From the NCBI GenBank assembly GCA_027625915.1, contig JANTQA010000015.1, forward strand, positions 4,617,001-4,681,000: a stretch of 64,000 nucleotides of DNA, given 5' to 3'. This DNA is from Anaeramoeba flamelloides (lineage: Eukaryota > Metamonada > Anaeramoebidae). Positions 54,001 to 64,000 of this stretch are shown here, piece after piece. Numbering within the stretch: the stretch's first letter is position 1; each line of letters opens with the position of its first letter. The notes under the pieces are model-generated. The model ran no database searches. It was given only the letters and a program-made list of their open reading frames with translations, and was not told the origin of the DNA. Both the position numbers and the translations under genes were made by a program.

Positions 54001-56865
54001 AATATTTCTCTGAATTTTATAATATCAATTTACCATTAGGAATACTTTGAAGGTAAATATTATTTGAAATATAAAAAAAATGCTCCACTTTTTTGGAAAT
54101 ACTTTATTAATAATTTATATATTTACATGTTGGTATTTTATTAGTTTTTTTTTAAAATACTAATACAAAAAGATTGATTATTTTAAAATCGAAACGGTCT
54201 ACAATTTTTGAAAAATTAGTTTAAATTTGATTTATTCATCTCAGTCATCAAACTTGAAAACAATGAATCCTCAAATAATTGAATGTAAGGAATTGAAAAA
54301 AAAATTAAAATTCAAATAATTTCGTTCGTTTTTTTTTTTTTTTGATTTCAATGAAAGTTACAAAATTTTGTATTTGGTTGTACTTCAAAGAAAGGAACCA
54401 AAAAAAAAAAAACAAAACAGGAAATGTAAAACATTTTCCAGTCAAAGGGGGTCAGTTGTAGTGTGCAAATTACGTGCGTTTAAAGGATTTGAATCGATAT
54501 TAGAAGAAAAAATTTCAAAATCAAAATCATTTTTTAACATTTTTTTTCATTTTTTTTCACTAACTTTATTGATTTCTGTAAATTTTTTTTTTATTACAAG
54601 ATCTCAAGTCACTTGGTAAAAAAGCGTCATTCTAATGTTATTGAAACAATGGAAATGATTGTAGAGAAATCATATTGATTTCTATTGGAATTTTATTTGG
54701 ATCTTTAATAAATAATCAAAATGAACATTGTTGTTTTTCTCAATAGGTGCTCTAAGAATTTTGGGTTTTTCAATTTTTAAGGAAATCTATTGATTTTTTT
54801 AGTTTTATTCAAAACTAAATATCAACTATCCTTTGATGTGTATTATTCTACTTATTTCTTATTTTGTCATTCAAAGGTCAATTGATAAAAAATAATTGAT
54901 ATTTGAAAAAAAATGATGGTATCATTTGACTGCAACAAAGTTTAGATCAAATTTTTATAAATTGTTTTATTATTTCTATTTCATTTTTATCTAACCTAAA
55001 AACATCAAACCTAATTTTTTTTCATATTATTCTTTTTAAAAAAAAAAAAAAAAAAAATAGATGTTAAATATGATAATTTTATTTCAAAAGTGATTGAATG
55101 TATTTCAATTATTGGGATGTCTGTTGGTAAAGAACTTTTTGAAAAGGATGGTAAAGAATTAATGGGGCTTATAATAAAAAACATTGAAGAAAAGGAAATA
55201 AATTTTAGTTTAAATCAAAAAAAGTATTTATTCCAAGGTTTTTTAAGAATTAGCCAAGTTTTGGAAGAATCCTTTATTGTTTATTTACCAAAAATAATTG
55301 ATGTCGTTATCCAATCGATAAATAATCCATTTGATCTTATTGGAATTGAAGACGAAGATGAGGAAAAGGAGTTATTAAATTTAGATTCGGATAATTGGGA
55401 ATTTATTGATATTGATGATAAAAGAATTATTATTAATAACTTGTCGATTGAAGAAAAGGTTAACGCACTTGAATTAATAATTGAATTTACTCGAATCTTT
55501 CCTAATTTTATTTATAATAATTTCAAAGTATTTTTTGAAATCATTTTGCCTTTATGCGATTGCAAATATGATAACAATATTAAAAAAACTTCAATAATAG
55601 CTATTGAATCGATATTTTCTTCAATAATTAATTTCTATGAATTGCAATGTAATAATGATAACGATAATAATAATTTTCTAAAAGAAAAAATGATTAAAGA
55701 AGCAAATGAAATCTTTAAAGAAATTATTAATTATTTAATTGATATCACAAAGCACAAAAAATATTTAAATAATGTTGAAATGGTTGGAATTATAAGCCAA
55801 TGTATCCAGAGTATTAATAACTGTATAACGGTCGGTAAGCATTATATTCAATCTGAAAATGTTAAATATTATTTCGAATCAATCCCAAATTATATTGAAA
55901 ATTCAATATTAAGAAAAAAAATTTTGGAAAAGGATATCGAAAAGGGTTTAATCGATATATCCATCAACGAAAATGAAATTAATGAAAAAATTGATAAAGA
56001 AAACATGATTCTTTCAGAAATATCAAATGCTTATGAGCCATTATTAAAATATCATAAAAAATTGTTTTTACCTTATTTCCATTCCCAATTATTTGACTAT
56101 TATTATACTTTATTGCAATTGGAAGGTAATGATAACAATAGTAGTAGTATCGGTAATAATACTAATGAATTTTTACAATCGTTATCGGTATGTGCTTTTG
56201 ATGATATCATTGAGCATTGTGGCCAAGATCCTGAAATATTTAATTTTTATTGGGAAAAATATAACAAATATCTATTAAATTTTGCAAAGCATAAAAATCC
56301 TGAATTGAGACAGCCAAGCTGTTACGCTCTTGGTGTCTGTGCGAAAGTTAATAATAAGTGTTTCCAAAGATCTTCAAAAAATTGCTGTCAAATTTTAATT
56401 GAGTCGATCGAAATGTTTGACAACCAAGATCCAGAAAATGAAGATTTCATATTAGCTAATGAAAATTGTATTTCTTCCATTGGTAAAATTTTATTTTATA
56501 ATTATTATAACAATAATCAAAATGATGTTAATGAATTCAATGATTTTGTTCAAATCTGGTTAAATTATTTGCCAATATGGAATGATCAAGTTGAAATGAT
56601 CCAAATCGCGAAAATTTTATTACATTATATTAATAATCAAGAGACTGTTATAATCGGTGAAAATGGTGAAAATTTGCCAAAAATGTTTTCTTGTTTTTCC
56701 TTGATTTTAAACCAAGATTTCTGTGATACGGAAGTGCAATATTCAATAATAACCGCAATACAAAAATTAATTACCAACATTAGTTTTGAAAATTTTTTAG
56801 AAATTTGTAATTTAATAAAAGATAATGAATTGAAAGAAAATTTTTTGCAATTTTTCCAAAATTGA
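48950..56865 (+). CDS. IPO5: Importin-5 / karyopherin beta-3 (HEAT-repeat nuclear import receptor)
   Basis: Three exons: 48950-50014, 52288-52915 and 55061-56865, in phases 0 and 1, giving 1165 residues (human IPO5 is about 1097). The N-terminus LLSPNNELRNKAEESYYALL is the importin-beta N-terminal region. The body is tandem HEAT helices: IFSALRCISSISEGCKELIE, YECCRTIGFLSLDFAELINE, VIECISIIGMSVGKELF. The acidic stretch DEDEEKELLNLDSDNWEFID corresponds to the DDDGWEF segment of IPO5/Kap121, which argues against other beta-karyopherins. The C-terminal part reads KNPELRQPSCYALGVCA. It carries cargo, classically ribosomal proteins and histones, through nuclear pores and releases it on RanGTP binding. 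Asparagine-rich insertions (NNDNLNNNSNSN; QCNNDNDNNN) sit in loops. Introns are 2.3 and 2.1 kb, each with a transposable element. The stop is TGA. Confidence 0.88.
50185..50710. repeat. Dispersed repeat G block in importin-5 intron 1
   Basis: It matches 6280-6790 in the same orientation, sharing 'tcttcaagaaaattttattt', 'ttttggttaaccaaaagg' and the TTAGTC-ATCAGAATTTTT block. It differs by many substitutions. Confidence 0.68.
51534..52022. mobile_element. MITE family H with long near-perfect inverted ends, in importin-5 intron 1
   Basis: About 489 bases. The left end reads 'tgaaaaaaataccggacatg' then AAAAAAATCCCGGACAAG; the right end on the other strand reads 'gggaaaaaaataccggacat' and continues the same way. 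The arms match for about 75 bases with very few differences, and TA lies at each edge. The high arm identity suggests a recent insertion. Only one copy is seen in the window, and it is non-coding. Confidence 0.82.
54429..54942. mobile_element. MITE family C, copy 2 (opposite orientation), in importin-5 intron 2
   Basis: 514 bases with TA flanks (54427-54428, 54943-54944). The left end is 'aacattttccagtcaaaggg', and the right end on the other strand is 'aactttgttgcagtcaaatg'. The interior matches copy 1 on the reverse strand (CAATAGAAATCAATATGATTTCT). It lacks the D insertion found in copy 1. Confidence 0.8.
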
Positions 56866-57233
56866 TATGTTTTTCCATGGATTAAATCATCAGTTGATGA
56901 ATGAAATATTTTTTTAAAATAAATAAATAAATATTTGTATCTTTATATAGATATATTAGAAATAATATTAGATATAAATAAAATATTTTTTAAAAAAATA
57001 TATTAAAATAATTTTTATTTTTTATTTGTTTTTTTTTTGTTTTTGTTTTAATTTAGATATTATATTGTGAAATATTATTTTTTTAGTTCACCTATTGGTA
57101 CCAATAGTTTATTATATTCTGAATTAATTTTTTTATTTTAGAAATAATAATTAATAGATCAGTAAATATTATTTTGAAAGTCGTGTATAGTAACAATATC
57201 AAAACAATTAAAAATAAAAGATTTAATTTTTAT

Positions 57234-57500
57234 AGACAGTTGTTTTATAAATGTGTGGACTTTTTTAAAAACTAATTGAAATTTTCTATATTAAAAAAGA
57301 AAAGGCTTTTTCTTAATTAAAACTTGTTGAAAGTTTTCTATTTTAATTAGGCAAAGTTTCAGTCTTTAAATGTGGTGTTGAGATTGGAATATGAATGGAA
57401 ACACTATTTAAAAAAAAAAAAAAAATCAATTTGATAAAACAGAAAACTTTATAAAAGTTCTAATTTGAAAAAAAAAATCTAAAAAAAAAAAAAGTTTTCA
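57234..57500. mobile_element. MITE-like element M, copy 2
   Basis: It resembles 20936-21140 in the same orientation: TTTTATAAA-TGTG-GGACTTTTT, then TTTAAATGTGGTGTTGAGATTGGA. Arms about AAACTTGTTGAAAGTTTTC and AAAACTTTATAAAAGTTC pair. The ends are unclear. Confidence 0.45.
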
Positions 57501-57989
57501 CTTTTTGAAAAAAAATTACAGTAAAAAAATTTTTTTTATTTATTTAATCGTTTGTAATTTATTTATGAAACAGGTATAAAAAAGCAAAAGTTATTATTTA
57601 TATTTTTGTGTTTTTAATTGGTCATAATAAATATCGTATTTAACAATTGGAAAAAATTCAAAAATAATAATTTTTACTGGGTTTTTAGTTTTTTGAAATT
57701 AATAAAAATAAAACTTTAAGGAATAAAAAAGAAATAGGCTGAATAATATAAATATAGAAGTTTGGTAGTTGTGTATTTAATAAATCTTCTCAGTCTCTAT
57801 AGTTTCTTAATAATTTAAAAAGGCAAGTTTTTCGTTGCCTAGTGAGTAAAACAAATTCATTTTCTTCTTCAATTGAAGATTAAAGAAAATTTCCAAAGAT
57901 ATTATGGTTAGAAAACTTAAGGTAATAAAGAAAAAATGAAAATAAAAAAAATTGAAAATAAAAAATTCCTAAAATATTGTAAAAATATA

Positions 57990-58200
57990 CAAATTGGGGA
58001 ACCCAGTACCCCACTTTTTGGAGTCTTGGAATATCAATTTATTAATCACAGTTTGTGGAATCTTTTTATTAATAATCTTTCTATCGGGTTTTTACTCCTC
58101 CTGTTTCCCCAGACATGTCTGGGTTTTCCAGAATTCGAAAGAATTTAGTAAAATCAAGGATTGTACTCAATTCTTTCAAATCCTGAAAAACCTAACGACA
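57990..58200. repeat. Palindromic repeat E, copy 4
   Basis: It includes a perfect 16-base palindrome CCCAGACATGTCTGGG (58108-58123), followed by the family core AGAATTCGAAAGAATTTAGTA...ACTCAATTCTTTCAAATCCT, whose halves pair. The core recurs at about 9851-9908 and 14938-14990. Confidence 0.6.
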
Positions 58201-61092
58201 GTGGATAATTTTTAATTTGGTCATGTGAATGATATAATTTTTTTTAACTTAATGTTTTAATTATTTTTCTTCTTCTCTTTTTTATTTAGTAAATTTTCTT
58301 TGATTACTCCTTTCTCACAATAAATAAATAAATAGATTAAAGAAAATTTCAAAACGGGCAATTGTAGTTGTTTTCTCTATAATCCCTTTCATTATTCCAA
58401 TAATATTAAAATATATGGTTACAAATTGGTTATTATAGATCTAGAAATATATATATAATAAATAAAACAATTGTATATCAATTAACAATAGGATAAACAA
58501 AAAAAAACAAAAATATAAATTGTAAAAAAAGGATTTCAATCTTGAAATTATTAAAATTGATTTTTTTTTCGTAATTTTCATTTAAATCTGTTATACATGA
58601 GTAACACAGCCATTTTGATTGAGTATTTTGATTAAAAAATGGTTCAAAAAGAAAGAATTTTTTTATTCAATTTATTTATTTTAGATCATAGAAAAGATTT
58701 AGAAAAATTTTTTTTTTGAAACTTTTTTTCGTTATCTTAAAGAATTATATTTTCAAATATTGTGTAATTATCTAAAAATTTTAAATATATTTTGTATTAC
58801 ATAATATTTAAATATTATTTTTTATCATAAAAAATGGAAACGAATAATTTGATCGGTTTGAAAAAAGTGTTCTATTCCGGGTTTCTGAGGGGAACAAAAT
58901 TTGTTGATAATTCACATATACAAAATTTGTAAGTACAAAAAATCATCTATAGTATATTTTATCATTTATTCGTGGAATAATGAACTCTTAATTCTATAAT
59001 TTGTGGAAATTTGTAAAAAAACATTATTAAGATGCAAATATGTTTAAAAAATTAAAAACCTGGTAACAACAACAATTTTAAACATGAATTGTTGTGAAAA
59101 AATGTTTTGAGTGCAAATATAAGAGTTTTGAAGTCTAAGTAATCTACAAGTTTTAAGATAGATAATAATTTTTTCTGTCTTTCATTTTTGATAATATCAA
59201 AATAAGAAACTTAAACAAAAAATAGATAAAAAACAATTAAAGATTAAATAAAGAGGTGAAAAAAAACAATAATAAAGTTTATTAAATTCAATTGTATTGA
59301 CTTTGAACTGATAGAAACCAATTATATAAATTGAAGAATTTAAGCTTTTTGGAATAAAAAATAAGAAAATGATTGATTTAATTTTATAAAATTTGAATTT
59401 TAATGATTGAGAACTAATGAATTATTTATTGAAGCTTGTTAATATTCTGATATCATTTGGATCATGTGTAATTTCGTAATCTTTCAATCAGAAGAAGGGT
59501 GTTTTTGGAATCTCTGAAATTATGAGTATTTCATTTATAAAGTGTGTTGAAAAGGTAGAGCTCAATTATACCATTGAAATGTAGTTTTAAGGAAGTGGTA
59601 CAGTTTACTATTTTGTAAAATTTTCTTTACTACGAGCTTAATGGTTATAGAATTTCTGAGTGTCATGGGATATCGAAACTTTGAAACTATAAAACCACAT
59701 CCACTGATCTATTTATGAGAAGAAATAAAGTAAGATCAAGTTGAATCTTTAATTTTTCACCTTTTTTGAAAATGTTTTTTGAAAAATTTTTGGTTCTGAT
59801 AAATTCGGTTTTGGATCTAGAAATGTGGCTAAGGGTGTGACTGATATTAATCCTAGAGTAAATATATAAATGGGTATGGGAAGGTGTGTATTTGAAATAA
59901 ATATTTTCTTATAGAAGACCAAACAAGAAAGATCACCTTTCCAAATAAATTTTTTGAAATCAAGAATGAAAAAAAAATAAAAAAAAAAAAAAATATTCCA
60001 TCAAGGTATATTTCCGAAGATTTTTTTTCTTTGTCTTCTTAATTTTTTTGAATAGAAATAAGTTATAACCCTGAATTTCTCACCCCATTACTATTTATTA
60101 TTTATTTTACAAAATCTTTTTTTTACAAATTTGTTTTTAAAATTCTTTTTTCAAATATTTTAATCAAAAAATACCAAAATAAAGAATACTATTTCAAAAA
60201 TTAAAGGTAAGGTACTGGATTCTTGGAATCAAAAAAAAAGTTACAAAGGATTCAACCCAAAATAAAATAAAAAATTAGAAAAAATTTCAATCATGATTGA
60301 AAATTATTTTTGGTTCTCAATTTAATCGAAAATAAATAAGTATAAAATCAAACGAATTTGTCCAATAAACCTTTATTTCTGATAACTAATTCCAAAAATA
60401 TCATATTTTCTAAACTCAATCAAGAATTAGATAAATGAAATGAAAATAGGATTTTTAAAATACATTTTATAGATTCCTCGAATATAGGAAGTAATTTGTT
60501 TATCAAAAATTTTCCAATAAAAAGTTTTTTAATGAAGAATTAAAAATAAAACCTTGTAAAGAAGAAGTAATTATCTCAAATGTTATAGATAAGATCAAGA
60601 AATAAATATTTTTTTTTTATTTTTTCAAGCTCAATATTTTTTTTGTTTTTATGTTCCATTTTATAATTGTTTTGTAGCTATATTATACTATGTATATCTG
60701 GCATCATCTGATTTATTAAAATATCAATGTATTTGGCTAAAGAAATATTTTTCTTTATTGACTTTTGTAAAATTGTGGTACACATATTTCGTAAAATGTA
60801 CTTACACCCTTAAATAATATTAAAAAGGATCTAGATGGAGTATTTTTGTTTTCATTCTTGTTAAATCCAATTATTAAAAAGAATCACTCCCAGATATGAT
60901 TGTTCCCTTTCGAGTAGAAACTGAAAGTACAATATGTGAAATTAGATTAATACCTTGTTTAGGAGTTTATTTGAGCTGGCTTTAAATCCCTTTTCGTTAA
61001 TATTCAAACAAAAGTTAATCCACACTATTATCAAATGAAGTATTTAAATATCTTTTTAAAAATAATTTAAATAATTCTTCTGAATTTTCAAT

Positions 61093-61270
61093 TCGGTACT
61101 GGCATTTGAATCCAAAACGGGTGAAAATTTTTCTTTTCATTTTCCATAATTTTCTTTTTCAAATACCATTTTTATTTTACAATCTACTTCTTTGAGATCT
61201 CTATTTGTTAAAGAAAATTGAAAAAGTAAGTGAAAATTTTTCCCTTTTTGAATTCAAATACTAGTACCAA
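61093..61270. mobile_element. MITE family D, copy 4
   Basis: The left arm 'ggtactggcatttgaatcca' and the right arm on the other strand 'ggtactagtatttgaattca' pair for about 70 bases through GGTGAAAATTTTT and TTCATTTTCC-like segments. It is the same family as 23143-23572 and 31441-31607. Confidence 0.7.
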
Positions 61271-61860
61271 GCATTTAGAAACTCAAAGTATCAATGCATT
61301 GGTCTCAGAGTATACCTTTATTGGGTGAAACGTTGATCAAAGAATCTTTAATTTTGATTATTTTAATATTCAAAAGAATTAAAAAAAAATTTCAAAAGAA
61401 AATAATATTCCAAAAAATCTAAATAGAAATCGAATAGAATTGCTATTTACTTAAGGAACTCGTTTTTTTTTAATCGATGTTTGCTATGGACAAAAAACTT
61501 TTACTTTCGAGTGAATAAAAGAAAAATGAAAAAATTAAAATAATTGTCAAATTTTATTGAGTGGAGAAATTTTAAAACTAAATGAAAAAAAAAAAAAAAA
61601 GTATTTTTTTCAATTTTTAAAACCTTAATAAGAAACAAGAACTAATAGTACGCTTATTTTTTTTAAATAAAAAAATAAAAAAGTAATTTGATTAAAAGAA
61701 AATCAAATGAAAAAAAATCTTATTTTTTTGTTTTTTGTGAAAAATAATTTTTTCTACCAGAACAAAAGCACACAAATTATTTTTTATTTCTTCATTTTAT
61801 TCTTTCAACAAATGAAAAAAAGCAACACCACTATGATCAAAATGGCAATTCAAAAGCAGT

Positions 61861-63194
61861 TTACAATAATGTTTTGTTGACAACATTTAGCTTTGGTGGC
61901 TTTTCATTTTCGAGGAAATATTTGGCAATGTCAACTGTCATGAGGCCGACTGCTTCTGCGGCTTGTAAAGTTGATGCACCAATATGTGGTGTCATTGAGG
62001 TAAGTGCCTTTGCTAATTCGGTGTGAGGGAATTCTTCGTCGTTGACGGATGGCTCGTCTTCGTAGACATCCAAAGCAAATTTGATTCCTTTTTCTTTGAC
62101 GATTTGTGGGATACACGATTGATCAACAACACCACCTCTGGATGCGTTAATGAAAATCATTCCGTCTTTACATTTTCGAAACATTTCAAGGTTGAACATG
62201 TGCTTTGTTTCCTCCGTTAAAACGGTGTGAAGGGTCATGACATCGGAAACCTCACATAATTTGTCAACGGATTCGATCCATTCAACTTCGAGCTTATCCA
62301 TGGCTTCCTTTGGAACATATTTGTCATATGCCGCAACGACCATGCCAAGTCCTTTTGCTGCCTTGGCAACTAAACGACCAATATAGCCTAGACCAACAAT
62401 ACCAAGTTTCCTTCCAAACAATCCTCTTGATTTGGTAAATTGCTTTTTGCACCATTTACCATCCTTAAGGATTGTTGTTGTCGAAAACAATTCACGATCA
62501 GCGCAGATCATGTGTCCAATGACTAACTCAACAACAGCGTGTGAATTTGTTCCTATTGTAGACAATTTATTTATATGATATGAGATTATTTTTTTTTATT
62601 TATTTTGTTGAATTTAAGAAAGACAAAAGCACAAAGTTGATTAAATTTGTTAAATTCAAAGAAAAAATATATTTGGGTTCGTTTCAAAAAATACAAGATT
62701 AACAAAGAAAAAAAAAATAAAAGTAAAAGAAAAAAAAAAATATAATCAAATCAGAAGAAAAAATTTTCGAAAATGACTCTGGAGAATATTACTTTTCACA
62801 AATTATTCCTGAAAAGTAAATATTTTTACTCTTTTTTTTTTCGAAAAATAAAAATAAGAAAAAAAGAAGAAAAAAAAAAAATAAACACGAAGGACTATTA
62901 AAATCACGAAAATTTACCTGGACAATTACAAACAAAAATTCCGTTTTTAGTCGCAGCTTCGATATTAATGGTATCGACACCAGCACCGGCACGGATGATA
63001 ACCTTAAGTTTGGTGGCAGCTTTAATTGTTTCTTCTGTGACACGGGTTGATCTAACAACTAAAAAATTGGAGTCTCCAATTAATTCAGGTAATTTTTCAG
63101 CTGTGGCACCTGGGTTGTTGATGACTTCTCCAATTTCACCAAAGGTTTTGACAACGAAAGGATCAACTTTATCAGCAATAAAAAATTTGGTCAT
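61861..63194 (-). CDS. PHGDH: D-3-phosphoglycerate dehydrogenase, short form without regulatory domains
   Basis: Two exons on the minus strand: 62918-63194 and 61861-62552, phase 1, giving 322 residues. It oxidises 3-phosphoglycerate to 3-phosphohydroxypyruvate with NAD, the first step of serine synthesis, in the cytosol. The start is MTKFFIADKV. The substrate domain is split around the NAD domain as in the 2-hydroxyacid dehydrogenase family. KVIIRAGAGVDTINIEAAT precedes the intron. The Rossmann motif GLGYIGRLVAKAAKGLGMVV is followed by DKY, whose Asp selects NAD. The catalytic Arg is in NASRGGVVD, the Glu in DVYEDEP and the His in TPHIGAST. The protein ends soon after this, so it lacks the ASB and ACT domains and should not be subject to ACT-type serine feedback. 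Short forms like this are known from bacteria and from Entamoeba. Codons are richer in G and C than in the neighbours, which is consistent with strong expression. Confidence 0.92.
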
Positions 63195-64000
63195 ATTAAT
63201 TAGTTAATGAAGGATTATTTTTTTAAAAAAAAAAAAAAAGAAAAAAATTTTGTAAAAATAAAGTAGAGAAGAATAAAAAGAAATGAAAAATATTTATTTT
63301 CTTCTTCCTTTAAAATAAAAACATGAAAGGCTTTTTATTATTGTTGTTATTACAATTCCGTCTGTTTGTTAAACGAAGAAAAATTGTTTTTTTGAAAAAT
63401 AATTTTCTCTAATTTTTTTTAGAAGAAAAAAGAAAAGTCTCAAATTTCTGTAAGGAATTGGTAGAGCTGTTTTAAATCTGTTCTTTGAGAAAAAAAGTTG
63501 AAAATTTAATGTACTCTAAAATACAATTTTTTTATTTGGTTGCTTATTCACAAGCTTAACAGAAGTGTTTTTCAAAAACAAGGTTGTTGGATTTTTTGGA
63601 AAGGAGATTTGGTACAAAATAAAATTTACTTGAAGACTCCAAAAAAAAAGTTAATTGTGTGATTGTAATTCACGAAATTTTCAAAACAGACAAGTTCTGT
63701 GATTTGTTGTTGATTAAAAAATTCACAAGATCCTTAATAAATTTGTTGTTTTGCTTTTCAGTTAATATTTTTTTTCTCTTTTATTGTTGTTATGTTGAGA
63801 AAAAGTGTTAGTTATGATTTGGACCATTGTGGGTTTTCATGGATCTGTTCCCAAATTGAACTAGAAGCACAAATAAAAAACTTTTTTATTAATTTTGATG
63901 ACTTTTGATTTTTTTATTAATCAAAATCCTTCACTAACGATCGTTTCCCTTTCAAGTTTTTTAAATTTTTTTCAATACTAACCATTAAAAGTTTCAAACT
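63195..64000. promoter_or_regulatory. Upstream region of the PHGDH gene
   Basis: About 800 bases upstream of the minus-strand PHGDH start, A/T-tract rich, with no coding frame or recognisable element. The PHGDH promoter should be here. Confidence 0.45.

Larger units (their letters stand above)
56866..61860. other. Intergenic region between convergent importin-5 and PHGDH genes
   Basis: 5 kb without a gene I can support. It has an M-like element (57234-57500), a palindromic E segment (57990-58200), a piece of repeat G (58850-58995), a compositionally richer stretch at about 59400-59900 with stops in all frames, and a family D MITE (61093-61270). The short ORFs near 57936-58215 lie in repeat E. 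A small hairpin AGGCAA...TTGCCT sits at 57822-57841. Confidence 0.55.

Noticed and set aside
57822-57841. Short hairpin AGGCAA-loop-TTGCCT as a terminator or small RNA
   Set aside because: A six-base stem is too weak in a 5-kb spacer to support any call.
58108-58123. The ACATGT palindrome as a p53-type response element
   Set aside because: There is no reason to expect such a regulator here, and it lies in a repeat.

Overview
This is an AT-rich nuclear window from a microbial eukaryote. Every protein gene is split by GT-AG introns, stops are TAA or TGA (standard code), and non-coding DNA dominates. I recognise seven genes and one orphan 3' exon. The N-myristoylated PAS protein, the asparagine-rich linkers and the homopolymer-rich spacers suggest a free-living amoeboid or flagellate protist. 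An Anaeramoeba-like organism would fit, but that is an impression I cannot test here.

Layout: 1969-3201 (-) Golgi/COPI-associated four-helix membrane protein; 8913-9091 (-) unassigned terminal exon; 15734-22437 (-) translation initiation factor eIF3m, with introns of 3.2 and 2.0 kb; 24243-34420 (+) class III PI3-kinase VPS34, with introns of 3.0 and 3.8 kb and an 11-nt last exon; 35969-39702 (+) N-myristoylated PAS protein with four PH-like blocks; 44637-48385 (-) UBL-UAS-UBX protein of the FAF1 type; 48950-56865 (+) importin-5/karyopherin beta; 61861-63194 (-) short phosphoglycerate dehydrogenase. eIF3m/VPS34 and FAF1-like/importin-5 are head-to-head pairs. I reconstructed exon joins by reading frame, splice phase and family resemblance; there is no transcript evidence.

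Most of the rest is short non-autonomous DNA transposons (MITEs). At least eight families have terminal inverted repeats flanked by TA, as expected for Tc1/mariner-type insertion, and several sit in the long host introns. In VPS34 intron 2 three families are nested one inside another, and sequence elsewhere in the window gives the empty site for each insertion. No transposase gene is visible, so the mobilising enzyme must be encoded elsewhere or be extinct.

The genes are mostly housekeeping (trafficking lipid kinase, COPI/Golgi protein, nuclear import, translation initiation, ubiquitin/p97 adaptor, serine synthesis). The most unusual ones are the PAS/PH-like protein and the VPS34 whose N-terminus is a long low-complexity, RG-rich segment in place of a recognisable C2 domain.
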